This document shows positions 25,787-33,996 of a stretch of DNA of 64,000 nt, piece by piece (within the stretch, counting starts at the first letter, position 1; every line of letters begins with the position of its first letter). The notes below the pieces were generated by a model. It had not been told where the DNA came from, searched no databases, and saw only the letters and a list, made by a program, of their open reading frames with translations. The stretch comes from Cellulosimicrobium sp. ES-005 (lineage in GTDB: Bacteria > Actinomycetota > Actinomycetes > Actinomycetales > Cellulomonadaceae), in contig NZ_CP159290.1 of assembly GCF_040448685.1 (NCBI RefSeq), positions 2,046,001-2,110,000 on the forward strand, given 5' to 3'. A program made the translations under genes and the position numbers.

Positions 25787-25963
25787 CTCGCCTCCTCGGG
25801 GCTCACGCACGTCGTGCTCGACCTCGGAACACCGCACCGCGGGGCCGTGGCCCCGCCGCGCGGGAATCGTGCTCGAAAACTACTACACCCGCAGGTCACG
25901 CGGTGCGCGCGACCCACGGTCGTCCCAACCTACCCCGGCCTGCGGGGATGCGGGAAGCCGCGG

Positions 25964-27346
25964 TCACTCGTCGGCCGGGACCGGGGTGGCGTACTGCGGC
26001 GCAGCGGGCTCGACGGTCGCGGCGACCTCGACCCGGTCCTGCTGGGTGATCGTCGTGCGCGCACCGTCGGCGCGCAGCGACGCCATCGCGCCGCCGGGGA
26101 TCTCGAGGGCCGTCTCGAGCGTGGACGGGTCGCCGATCACGTTCCACCGGTACGGCGAGGAGATCGTCTGCCCGTCGACGACGACGCCCTCGGCAGAGTC
26201 CTCGAAGTAGCTGCTCGCCACGAGACGGACCCCGTTGACCTCCATCGCCTCCGCGCCCGCGTTGCGCAGCTCCTCGAGCACGTTGAAGAGCGAGAACGCG
26301 TCGAGCGCCTCCGCGCCCTCGACGACCTCGATCTCGACGCCCGGGCCCTCCGCGGGGAGCCGACCGGACAGGATGCCGAGCGTCTCGGCCTGCTGCTCGG
26401 CGAGCTCGAGCGCCGCGCGCTCGCGCCCGGTCCCCGACTGCAGCTCGTCGCGCGTCGACTCGAGCGAGGAGACCTGGTCCTCGAGCTCGCCGGAACGCTG
26501 CGTCACGTCGTCGAGCAGGCGCACGAGGTCGCTCTGGCGCAGGGACGAGAGCTGGTCCTCCTGCGTCTGGCTCACCTGGACCACGAGCGCGAAGCCGAGG
26601 AGCGCGCACAGGACGCCGACGACGATCTGGGACCGGGACGCGCGGGGGCGCAGCGCGCGGCCGAGCCCGCGCAGGCCCCGCGGTTCCGGCCGGGTGGGGG
26701 CGCCGTGGCGGCCCACGGCGCCGATCGTCCCGGTCGTCGCGGGCGGCTCCGCCGGCGACGACGCGTCGGTGCTGGCGGAGCCGCCGGTGGTCGTGTCGTC
26801 GTGCGGCGGGGCGGGGTGCGGTGCGTCGGCCGCGGCGAAGGGGGCGCGGTCCGGGGTCTCCGGGTCCTCGTCGCTGTTCTCCGGCGGTGCGGTGCCGGTC
26901 GGGTCGTCCTCGGGCTCCTCGCCCGTCACGGGGGTCGAGGGCTCGCCGCGCTCGTCGTCGACCGAGGAGTCGTCGCCGATCGCGTCGTCCTGGTCGGTGT
27001 CCCGGTCCGCTGCCCCGCTAGCGGCGTCGGGCTCGCGCGCGGGACCGTCGGTCGGGGCGTCGTCCTCGACGCCGGTCGCGTCCGGCGCGCCGTCGACCGC
27101 ATCGCCGGTGCCCGCGTGCGCGGCGGCGGGCTCTTCCTGGCCCTCGGGCTGACGCTCGGGCTCGCTGTCCGCCTCGACGGCGCCCTCGTCCGGGTCCGCG
27201 GGGGACGGCCGGGCGGTCGCGGCGTCGCCGGCGGTCCGCCGGGCGGTCGGGTCCGTGGTCTCGTGGGCGTCGTCCGGGGCGGGGTCCGGCGTCACGTCGT
27301 CGGTGGCCGCGTCGCGCGGGTCCTGGGGGTCGCGGGTCACGCTCAC
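25964..27346 (-). CDS. DUF881 protein with long acidic N-terminus
   Basis: Protein of 460 residues. The first 230 or so are rich in Asp, Glu, Pro, Thr and Ala and must be disordered and cytosolic. One membrane segment (QIVVGVLCALLGFALVVQV, about 240-258) is followed by a coiled coil (LRQSDLVRLLDDVTQRSGEL) and the DUF881 domain (YRWNVIGDPSTLETALEIPG near the end), placed outside the membrane. The GTG overlaps the stop of the small basic protein (GTGA). It is the counterpart of Rv1825 in the conserved pgsA2-DUF881-sbp-DUF881 cluster; a role in cell envelope or division is suspected from context only. Confidence 0.85.
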   Translation of the reverse strand: MSVTRDPQDPRDAATDDVTPDPAPDDAHETTDPTARRTAGDAATARPSPADPDEGAVEADSEPERQPEGQEEPAAAHAGTGDAVDGAPDATGVEDDAPTDGPAREPDAASGAADRDTDQDDAIGDDSSVDDERGEPSTPVTGEEPEDDPTGTAPPENSDEDPETPDRAPFAAADAPHPAPPHDDTTTGGSASTDASSPAEPPATTGTIGAVGRHGAPTRPEPRGLRGLGRALRPRASRSQIVVGVLCALLGFALVVQVSQTQEDQLSSLRQSDLVRLLDDVTQRSGELEDQVSSLESTRDELQSGTGRERAALELAEQQAETLGILSGRLPAEGPGVEIEVVEGAEALDAFSLFNVLEELRNAGAEAMEVNGVRLVASSYFEDSAEGVVVDGQTISSPYRWNVIGDPSTLETALEIPGGAMASLRADGARTTITQQDRVEVAATVEPAAPQYATPVPADE

Positions 27347-27675
27347 GCCTTGAAGATGTGGCGCCGGATCGCGGCGGCGTTGGAGAAGATGCGGATGCCG
27401 AGCACGACGACGACGGCGGTGGAGAGCTGGCTCCCGACGCCGAGCTGGTCGCCGAGGAAGACGATGAGGGCGGCGACGACGACGTTCGAGAGGAACGAGA
27501 CGAGGAAGACCTTGTCGTCGAACAGCCCGTCGAGCCGGGCCCGCAGGCCCCCGAACAGCGCGTCGAGCGCGGCCACGACGGCGATCGGCAGGTAGGGCTG
27601 CAGCGACACGGGCACGGTGGGTTGCAGGACGAGGCCCGCGACGATGCCCACCACCAGTCCGACGACTGCGATCAT
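27343..27675 (-). CDS. sbp: Small basic protein (DUF1290)
   Basis: Integral membrane protein of 110 residues with three hydrophobic segments: IAVVGLVVGIVAGLVLQPTV (1-21), YLPIAVVAALDALFGGL (about 29-45) and LVSFLSNVVVAALIVFLGDQ (about 57-76). The RARLDGLFDDKVFLVSFLSN loop is the conserved part of the family. It lies between two DUF881 genes with ATGA and GTGA overlaps on both sides, so all three should be made together. The family is spread over Firmicutes and actinobacteria; in Bacillus it lies beside ftsA-ftsZ, which hints at division. Confidence 0.9.
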   Translation of the reverse strand: MIAVVGLVVGIVAGLVLQPTVPVSLQPYLPIAVVAALDALFGGLRARLDGLFDDKVFLVSFLSNVVVAALIVFLGDQLGVGSQLSTAVVVVLGIRIFSNAAAIRRHIFKA

Positions 27676-28643
27676 TCGACGATCTCCTGCCCTGTCTCGT
27701 GCGGTTCCGGGCCCGTCCCGAACCCGTCGGTCGTGCCGTCCGTCGTGCCGTCGGTGCTCCCGGCGGGCGTGTCGGAGTCTACGGTCGCCGCCGGGGCCTT
27801 CGCGAAGAACAGCGTGGGCGCGGGCCGGCCGGGCAGGTCGAGGCGGCTCTGCGTCGTCACGCTCGACCGGATGCCGTACTGGGTGCCCAGGATCTGCAGG
27901 TAGTCCGACGTGCCGGAGCGCAGGAGCGAGGTGCGCAGGGAGTCCGGGTCCCCGATCGCCTCGACCCGGTACGGGCCGACGAGGGGCTGCAGGTCGACGA
28001 GCACCGCGTCCCCGGCGGAGCGGATCGCCGAGAGCCCGGTGAGTCGCTGGTCGTTGATCGCGACCGCCTCCGCGCCGCCGGCCCAGAGCGCGTTGACGAC
28101 GCGCTGCAGGTCGGAGTCGTGCACGAGCGAGCTCGAGTCCACGGTGTCGGAGGACAGGCCGCCGCTCGTGTCGTCGAGCGTGACGACGACGCCCTGGCCC
28201 TCGACCGCCTGCGTGCCGGTCAGCGCGCCCTCCGCCTGGAGTCCCTGCAGCACGTCGGCGCTCGCGCCGCTGAGCGCCGCGCCCTGGAGCTGCTCGATCT
28301 CCGCGGACAGCTCCGCCCCGCGGGCGGCGAGCTCCTCCGCGGCGCCCTGCCGGTCGAGGATCTCCTGCTCCAGGGTCTCGCGCGCCGCGATGACGCCCGG
28401 TTGCGGGGCGCGCAGCTCGACGGCCGCCGCCGTCGTCACGACTCCGAGCGCGACCGCGAGGGCGACGAGGACCAACGTGCCGGTGCGACCACGGTGCGGC
28501 GCCCGCCCGGCGGCCCGGCGCGCCGCGGCGTCCGCGTACCCGGGGTCGAGCGGGCGGTGCATGACCTCGTTGAGGAGCGTCATCGACGCGTCGACGGGGG
28601 CGCGGCGCGCGGCGCCACCCGGGTCCTGACGGTTCTCGCTCAC
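27672..28643 (-). CDS. DUF881 protein
   Basis: Protein of 323 residues: cytosolic N-terminus (about 1-50), membrane segment TLVLVALAVALGVVTTAAAV (about 55-74), coiled coil (EILDRQGAAEELAARGAEL) and DUF881 domain with VVTLDDTSGG, NDQRLTGLSAIRSAG and VGPYRVEAIGDPDSLRTSLL. The C-terminal tail is a Thr/Asp/Gly repeat (GTTDGTTDG). The GTG at 28643 overlaps the phosphatidyltransferase stop by four bases. It is the counterpart of Rv1823. The two DUF881 proteins share a fold and may pair. Confidence 0.88.
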   Translation of the reverse strand: MSENRQDPGGAARRAPVDASMTLLNEVMHRPLDPGYADAAARRAAGRAPHRGRTGTLVLVALAVALGVVTTAAAVELRAPQPGVIAARETLEQEILDRQGAAEELAARGAELSAEIEQLQGAALSGASADVLQGLQAEGALTGTQAVEGQGVVVTLDDTSGGLSSDTVDSSSLVHDSDLQRVVNALWAGGAEAVAINDQRLTGLSAIRSAGDAVLVDLQPLVGPYRVEAIGDPDSLRTSLLRSGTSDYLQILGTQYGIRSSVTTQSRLDLPGRPAPTLFFAKAPAATVDSDTPAGSTDGTTDGTTDGFGTGPEPHETGQEIVE

Positions 28644-29323
28644 GGCGCCTCCCGCGTCGTCGTGCCGGTCTCGTCGCCCTCCGCGGCGGCCGCCCGGTCG
28701 CGGACCACGAGCGAACGGGTCTGCAGCACGTACTGCGCGCCCGCGAGCCAGTACAGCCCCACGCCCCACCAGGTGAACGCCCACCCGGTGACCGCGGCGA
28801 CGTCGCCCAGCCAGCCCGGCATCTCGGCCAGGAGCAGGAGCGGGAACGCGTACAGCAGCGCGAACGTCCCGGCCTTGCCCGCGAAGCTCACCGGCAGGGG
28901 CCCGTACCCGTGGCGCGCCAGCAGCGGCAGGAGACCGGCGAGGAGCAGGTCGCGTCCCACGATGACCACGACGAGCCACACGGGCACGACGTCGCGCCAC
29001 GCGAGCCCCAGGAGGGTGACGAGGATGAAGAGCCGGTCCGCGGCCGGGTCGAGCATCTGCCCGAGGCGGCTCACCTGGTCCAGGCGCCGCGCGAGGACGC
29101 CGTCGAGCCAGTCCGACGCCCCCGACACCGCGAGCACGACCAGCGCCCACACGTCGTCGCCGCGCACGATGAGGACCGCGAACACGGGCACGAGGAGCAG
29201 CCGGAGGAGGCTGATGACGTTCGGGACGGTCAGGACGCGGGAGCTGACCTGCTGCCCTGCTGACACACCCACCGCCCCGTGCTCACGTCGCGCCGTCGCG
29301 GCGACCTGCCGCGCGCGGACCAT
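28640..29323 (-). CDS. CDP-alcohol phosphatidyltransferase (PgsA2-like)
   Basis: Membrane enzyme of up to 227 residues that exchanges CMP on a CDP-lipid for an alcohol. The signature DWLDGVLARRLDQVSRLG with QMLDPAADR (about 72-99) contains all four Asp residues of the DxxDGxxAR-GxxxD-xxxD motif, and about five further hydrophobic segments follow. The alcohol acceptor (glycerol phosphate, inositol phosphate or other) cannot be told. The frame opens at ATG 29323, directly after TACGTAGG; GTG 29266 is an equally good start since family proteins begin near VLTVPNVISLLRL. First gene of the DUF881/sbp operon. Confidence 0.87.
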   Translation of the reverse strand: MVRARQVAATARREHGAVGVSAGQQVSSRVLTVPNVISLLRLLLVPVFAVLIVRGDDVWALVVLAVSGASDWLDGVLARRLDQVSRLGQMLDPAADRLFILVTLLGLAWRDVVPVWLVVVIVGRDLLLAGLLPLLARHGYGPLPVSFAGKAGTFALLYAFPLLLLAEMPGWLGDVAAVTGWAFTWWGVGLYWLAGAQYVLQTRSLVVRDRAAAAEGDETGTTTREAP

Positions 29324-29481
29324 CCTACGTACCGGGCCCGCGCACCCGGGCCCTCATTTCGCGGCGCGGCGCCCGCGGCGGGCGGAAATCACCCGTTTCG
29401 TCCGTCGTGCCCGGCGACCGGGTGGCGGCCGCGGTGAGGGAGGTCACCGGGGCCGGCCCGCGAGCCCGCCGCGACCTCCGG

Positions 29482-29666
29482 TAGGATGGGCACACCTCTG
29501 GAGTTCGTCGCTCGTCCCGCGTGTGTCCGTGAGAGCGGCCGTCCCCCTCGATCGTCCCTGATCGTCCTGGTGGCCGGCCTGGTGTGTTCGGGAGTGCGAC
29601 CTGCGAGAACCGTCCTGGTGACCGCACGCCACTCCACACCCCGAAACGAACGGTCCTCACCCCTTC
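29482..29666 (+). promoter_or_regulatory. Promoter and long leader of DEAD-box helicase gene
   Basis: TAGGAT at 29482-29487 is a likely -10, giving a start near 29494 and about 170 bases of untranslated leader. The leader has a partial direct repeat (CTCGATCGTCC / CTGATCGTCC) and no clear Shine-Dalgarno before the ATG. Cold-shock DEAD-box helicase genes often have long structured leaders used for autoregulation; this one may be similar. No gene was seen in 29324-29666. Confidence 0.45.
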
Positions 29667-31577
29667 ATGACTGCTGACGTCCTCGCGCCCTCGCACGCCC
29701 TCGACCAGTCCGCCGACGCCCCCGAGCGCGCGGAGCGCACGCGCCCCGAGCCGGCCGCTCCCGCCGGTCCCGTCTTCGCCGACCTCGGCCTGCCCGCTCC
29801 CCTCGAGCGCGCCGTCGCCGACCTCGGCTTCGTCACCCCGTCCGCGATCCAGGCCGAGGCCATCCCGGCGCTCCTCGCCGGCCGCGACATCACCGGCGTC
29901 GCGCAGACCGGCACCGGCAAGACCGCCGCGTTCGGCCTCCCGCTGCTCGCCGCGATCGACCCGTCCCTGCGCCGCGTGCAGGCCGTCGTCCTGACCCCGA
30001 CGCGCGAGCTGGCCATGCAGGTCGCCGACGCCGTCGAGTCGTTCGCGACCCACCTGCCCAAGGTCGACGTCGTCGCCGTGTACGGCGGCTCGCCCTACCA
30101 GCCGCAGCAGCGGGCGCTCGCGGCCGGCGCGCAGGTCGTCGTCGGCACGCCCGGGCGCGTCATCGACCACATCGAGCGCGGCACCCTCGTGCTCGACGAC
30201 GTGCGCTTCCTCGTCCTCGACGAGGCCGACGAGATGCTGCGCATGGGCTTCGCGGAGGACGTCGACACGATCTTCTCCCGCGCCCCGCGCGAGCGTCAGG
30301 TCGCCCTCTTCTCCGCGACGATGCCCGCCCCGATCCGCCGCGTCGCGAACGAGCACCTCACCGACCCGGTCGAGATCGCCGTCGCCCGCCAGTCCTCCAC
30401 GGTGACGAGCGTGCGCCAGACGTACGCCGTCGTCCCGTTCCGGCACAAGACCGGCTCGCTCGTGCGCGTCCTCGCCACCTCCGACGCCGAGGCCGCGATC
30501 GTGTTCACCCGCACGCGCGGCGCCGCCGAGGAGGTCGGGTCCGCGCTCGTCGAGCGCGGCATCTCCGCCGCCACCATCTCGGGCGACGTCGCGCAGAAGG
30601 AGCGCGAGAAGATCGTCGAGCGCCTGCGCTCCGGCGCGCTCGACGTCCTCGTCGCGACCGACGTCGCCGCGCGCGGCCTCGACGTGGACCGCATCGGCCT
30701 CGTCGTGAACTTCGACCTGCCGGGCGAGCCCGAGGCGTACGTGCACCGCATCGGCCGCACCGGCCGTGCCGGACGCACCGGCGAGGCCCTGAGCTTCGTC
30801 ACCCCGCACGAGCGGGGCCGTCTGCGCGCCATCGAGCGCACGACCCGCACCCCGCTGCAGGAGATCGAGATCCCCTCCCCCGCGGACGTGTCCGCGCACA
30901 AGGTCCGCACCCTCCTCGGCCAGGTCCCGGCCCGCCAGGAGGCCGGCCGCCTGTCCATGTACGCCGACATGGTGCGCACCTTCCTCGCCGAGCACGACGT
31001 CGACCCGGTCGACCTCGCGGCGGCCATGGCGGCGCTCGCGGTCGGCGACGACGGCCCCCGCGCCCGCGAGGAGCAGGAGCGGTTCGAGGCCGAGCGCGCC
31101 GCCGCGCGCGAGCAGGCGAAGGCACGCCGCACCGAGCGCACGGGCGAGCGCCCGCGCGGCGAGCGCGCGTCGGGCCGCCGCGAGGGCGACGGCACGCGCG
31201 GCATCCGCCGCGACGCCGTCGGGACCCGCTACCGCCTGTCCGTGGGCCACAAGGACGGCGTGATGCCCGGCGGGATCGTCGGCGCGCTGACGAACGAGGC
31301 CGGCCTGGCCGGGTCGGACGTCGGCAAGATCGACATCTTCCCGTCGTTCTCCCTCGTGGACATCACCGCGCCGCTCGACGCGGAGACCATGGACCGCATC
31401 TCCCGTGCCCGGGTCGCCGGGAAGGCGCTGCGCATCCGCGTGGACGAGGGCGCGCCCGCCTCGCGCGGCCCGCGCGGCGGTCACGGCCCGTCGGGCCGTC
31501 GCGACGAGCGTCGCGACCGCTTCGACCGCGCCGACGACCGGGGCGAGCGCAAGCCCCGTCATCGCACGGCGTACTGA
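29667..31577 (+). CDS. DEAD-box ATP-dependent RNA helicase (DeaD/CsdA-like)
   Basis: RNA helicase of 636 residues. It shows the Q-motif region FADLGLPAPLERAVADLGF, motif I AQTGTGKT (about 78), TPTRELA, motif II VLDEADEML (about 183), SAT (about 217) and motif VI HRIGRTGRAGRTG (about 360). A DbpA-type RNA-binding domain follows at about 510-590 (YRLSVGHKDGVMPGGIVGAL), between Arg/Glu-rich linkers. This is the architecture of the cold-shock helicases that help ribosome assembly and mRNA decay. Translation begins at an ATG without an obvious Shine-Dalgarno, after a long leader. A strong terminator follows. Confidence 0.93.
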   Translation: MTADVLAPSHALDQSADAPERAERTRPEPAAPAGPVFADLGLPAPLERAVADLGFVTPSAIQAEAIPALLAGRDITGVAQTGTGKTAAFGLPLLAAIDPSLRRVQAVVLTPTRELAMQVADAVESFATHLPKVDVVAVYGGSPYQPQQRALAAGAQVVVGTPGRVIDHIERGTLVLDDVRFLVLDEADEMLRMGFAEDVDTIFSRAPRERQVALFSATMPAPIRRVANEHLTDPVEIAVARQSSTVTSVRQTYAVVPFRHKTGSLVRVLATSDAEAAIVFTRTRGAAEEVGSALVERGISAATISGDVAQKEREKIVERLRSGALDVLVATDVAARGLDVDRIGLVVNFDLPGEPEAYVHRIGRTGRAGRTGEALSFVTPHERGRLRAIERTTRTPLQEIEIPSPADVSAHKVRTLLGQVPARQEAGRLSMYADMVRTFLAEHDVDPVDLAAAMAALAVGDDGPRAREEQERFEAERAAAREQAKARRTERTGERPRGERASGRREGDGTRGIRRDAVGTRYRLSVGHKDGVMPGGIVGALTNEAGLAGSDVGKIDIFPSFSLVDITAPLDAETMDRISRARVAGKALRIRVDEGAPASRGPRGGHGPSGRRDERRDRFDRADDRGERKPRHRTAY

Positions 31578-31611
31578 CGCACCCGCGTCGCCGTCGGCGA
31601 CGCGAGCAGAG

Positions 31612-31646
31612 GGACGGCCCCGGATCCGCTGGATCCGGGGCCGTCC
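31612..31646 (+). terminator. Terminator after the DEAD-box gene
   Basis: Perfect 16-bp stem (31612-31627 with 31631-31646) with loop GCT. A smaller hairpin of 8 bp at 31586-31604 precedes it. It lies between convergent genes and can serve both. Confidence 0.85.
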
Positions 31647-31672
31647 GTGTTCTGCCCCTGTGCCGTCGCGCG

Positions 31673-32167
31673 TCAGGTCCGCGGGCCCTCGTGCGCCTCG
31701 CCGTGCGCCTGGACCAGTGCCGCCAGGCGGCGCGCCTCCGCGTCCCCGCGCGCGCCGTCGGCCCGTTGGATCCCCATGACGGCGAGCGTCGACCCGTCCG
31801 CGAGGTCCAGGCGCACCCACGCGTCGCCGGAGCCGAACCGGACGGACACGACCTGCGCCCACTCGAGCTCACGCGTGTAGATGACGTTGCGCACCCGCAG
31901 CCCCTCGCGCGTCGGGACAGCGTGCACGCCCCCCAGGCGCCACAGCAGCCACGCCGCGAACAGGGCGAACGCGGCCAGCGAGAGGCGGTTCACCCACGAC
32001 GTGCCGAGCGGGCCCGTCGCCGACAGCCCGACGACGACGCACCCGCCGACCACGACGACACCCGTCGCCCACGCCGACACCAGGCCGAACCGGGGCCGGA
32101 ACGGCCGGTAGGGGTCGTCGTGGCGCTCCCCCGGCAGGCCAGGATCAGGGAACGGGTCGGTGCTCAT
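31673..32167 (-). CDS. PH-domain membrane protein
   Basis: Protein of 164 residues with two membrane segments (LVSAWATGVVVVGGCVVVGL and RLSLAAFALFAAWLLWRLGG, about 29-80) followed by a small bacterial PH-like domain (VPTREGLRVRNVIYTRELEW, then VRFGSGDAWVRLDLADGSTL). Proteins of this layout are common next to hisG/ribH in actinobacteria; their role is unknown. The end is an alanine/histidine-rich tail. It is on the same strand as hisG and 60 bases downstream of it, so probably co-transcribed. Confidence 0.82.
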   Translation of the reverse strand: MSTDPFPDPGLPGERHDDPYRPFRPRFGLVSAWATGVVVVGGCVVVGLSATGPLGTSWVNRLSLAAFALFAAWLLWRLGGVHAVPTREGLRVRNVIYTRELEWAQVVSVRFGSGDAWVRLDLADGSTLAVMGIQRADGARGDAEARRLAALVQAHGEAHEGPRT

Positions 32168-32227
32168 GCCGCCACCGTCTCACACCCGCACGACGCCCAC
32201 CGGCGCCGCGCCCCGGGGCGAGCGGTG

Positions 32228-33082
32228 TCAGAGGCGGGACGCGTGGATCCGGGTGACGAGGATCGCACGCGCACCCACGTCGTACAGGGCGTCCATGACC
32301 TGGTTCGTCTGGTCGCGACGCACCATCGCCCGCACCGCCGCCCAGTCGCGGTCGTGCAGCGGCGACACCGTCGGCGACTCCAGGCCCGGCGTGATCGCGA
32401 CCGCACGCTCCACGAGCGACACCGGCACGTCGTAGTCCATGAGGACGTACTGGCGCGCCGTGAGCACGCCCTGCAGGCGCCGGCTCAGCACCTCCACCCC
32501 CGCCGGGACGTCCGCCTCCGCGACCGCGCGCGGACGGATCAGCACCGCCTCCGACACGAGGATCGGGTCGCCGAACACCTCCAGGCCCGCGCCCCGCAGC
32601 GTCGTGCCCGTCGAGACGACGTCCGCGACGACGTCCGCCACCCCGAGCTGCACCGCCGACTCCACCGCGCCGTCCAGGTGCACGACCGTGGCCTCCACCC
32701 CGTGCGAGCGCAGGTGCCCCTCGACCAGCACCTCGTACGACGTCGCGACGCGCAGCCCCTGCACCTGCTCCAGCGACGTCACCGTGCCCGCCGGGGCCGC
32801 GTACCGGAACGTCGACCCCCCGAACCCGAGCTGCATGTGCTCCACCGCGTCCGCGCCCGAGTCCAGCAGCAGGTCGCGGCCCGTGATCCCCACGTCGACC
32901 GTGCCCGACCCCACGTACACGGCGATGTCGCGCGGGCGCAGGAAGAAGAACTCGACATCGTTGTCCGGGTCGGCCAGCACCAGCTCGCGCGAGTCACGAC
33001 GCTGGCGGTACCCCGCCTCGCGCAGCATCTCGACGGCGGGCTCGGACAGGGACCCCTTGTTGGGGACGGCGATACGCAGCAT
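32228..33082 (-). CDS. hisG: ATP phosphoribosyltransferase, long form
   Basis: First enzyme of histidine synthesis, joining ATP and PRPP. At 284 residues it is the long form with a C-terminal ACT-like regulatory domain (about 205-284) for feedback by histidine. Family segments are [20 protein letters not shown] (start), [10 protein letters not shown] (about 73), the PRPP loop in [20 protein letters not shown] (about 152) and [16 protein letters not shown] in the regulatory part. The ATG at 33082 follows the upstream AAGGTCCTG; a longer frame gives no extra family sequence. hisE lies upstream, making a hisE-hisG unit apart from the main his genes. Confidence 0.95.
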   Translation of the reverse strand: MLRIAVPNKGSLSEPAVEMLREAGYRQRRDSRELVLADPDNDVEFFFLRPRDIAVYVGSGTVDVGITGRDLLLDSGADAVEHMQLGFGGSTFRYAAPAGTVTSLEQVQGLRVATSYEVLVEGHLRSHGVEATVVHLDGAVESAVQLGVADVVADVVSTGTTLRGAGLEVFGDPILVSEAVLIRPRAVAEADVPAGVEVLSRRLQGVLTARQYVLMDYDVPVSLVERAVAITPGLESPTVSPLHDRDWAAVRAMVRRDQTNQVMDALYDVGARAILVTRIHASRL

Positions 33083-33191
33083 GACAGGACCTTCGTTCAG
33101 GGGATCGGGCAAGGAGCGGGGAACAGCAGGGACGTGCGAGGGGCGAGCGGCGCTCGCGGCCGGGAGCGGGGACGCTCACCGGCACGGCCGC

Positions 33192-33455
33192 TCACAGATG
33201 CTCGTACACGTCCTGCAGGCTCAGACCCTTCGCCAGCATGAGGACCTGCAGGTGGTAGAGGAGCTGGGAGATCTCCTCCGCCGTCTTCACGTCGCCCTCG
33301 TACTCGGCGGCCATCCACACCTCGGCGGCCTCCTCGACCACCTTCTTCCCGATCGCGTGCACGCCGGCGTCCAGCTCCGCGACCGTGCCGGAACCGGCAG
33401 GTCGCGTCGTGGCCTTCTCGGACAGCTCCGCGAACAGGGACTCGAACGTCTTCAC
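33192..33455 (-). CDS. hisE: Phosphoribosyl-ATP pyrophosphatase
   Basis: Second enzyme of histidine synthesis, hydrolysing phosphoribosyl-ATP to phosphoribosyl-AMP. The 87 residues are the standalone MazG-like form; the metal-binding helices are [19 protein letters not shown] and [16 protein letters not shown]. The GTG at 33455 is six bases after TACCCT, a leaderless start. hisG follows 109 bases downstream. ribH ends just upstream on the same strand, but the internal promoter separates the his pair from the rib operon. Confidence 0.93.
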   Translation of the reverse strand: MKTFESLFAELSEKATTRPAGSGTVAELDAGVHAIGKKVVEEAAEVWMAAEYEGDVKTAEEISQLLYHLQVLMLAKGLSLQDVYEHL

Positions 33456-33461
33456 GCGCCC

Positions 33462-33467
33462 AGGGTA
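33462..33467 (-). promoter_or_regulatory. -10 of leaderless hisE
   Basis: TACCCT on the minus strand, six bases before GTG 33455. Confidence 0.55.
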
Positions 33468-33528
33468 TCCGCCGCCCGGGCAGGGCCGGGGCGCGGTCCG
33501 CCCAGCGGGCACGCCCCGACCCGGTCCG

Positions 33529-33996
33529 TCACAGGTCGCGCAGCGCCACCACCGTCGCGACCGCCGCCTCCGCGGCCTCCGCACCCTTGTCCTCGCGCGA
33601 CCCCTCCAGCCCCGCCCGGTCCAGAGCCTGCTGCTCGTCGTCGCACGTCAGCACGCCGAACCCCACCGGCACCCCCGTCCGCACGCTCACGTCCGTCAGA
33701 CCCGACGTCGCCGCCTGGCACACGTACTCGAAGTGCGGCGTCCCCCCACGGATCACCACCCCCAGCGCCACCACCGCGTCCGCGCCGTGCTCCACCGCGC
33801 GCGCCGCCGCCACCGGCAGCTCGAACGACCCCGGCACCCGCACCACGCTCACGTGCGACACGTTCGCCGCCGCCAACGCCCGGCGCGCACCCGCCAGCAA
33901 CCCGTCCATCACCTCCGTGTGCCAGCTCGCCGCGACCACCGTCACCCGCAGCCCCGACCCGTCCACGCTGATCGACGGCGCACCTGCCCCGCTCAT
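33529..33996 (-). CDS. ribH: 6,7-dimethyl-8-ribityllumazine synthase
   Basis: Condenses 5-amino-6-ribitylamino-uracil with dihydroxybutanone phosphate, the penultimate step to riboflavin. The 155 residues show the family segments [15 protein letters not shown] (about 20), [19 protein letters not shown] (about 51), [20 protein letters not shown] (about 73-92) and [20 protein letters not shown] (about 108). The catalytic His is in TPHFEYV. It begins with an ATGA overlap with ribBA, so it is the last gene of the rib operon. Confidence 0.96.
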   Translation of the reverse strand: MSGAGAPSISVDGSGLRVTVVAASWHTEVMDGLLAGARRALAAANVSHVSVVRVPGSFELPVAAARAVEHGADAVVALGVVIRGGTPHFEYVCQAATSGLTDVSVRTGVPVGFGVLTCDDEQQALDRAGLEGSREDKGAEAAEAAVATVVALRDL

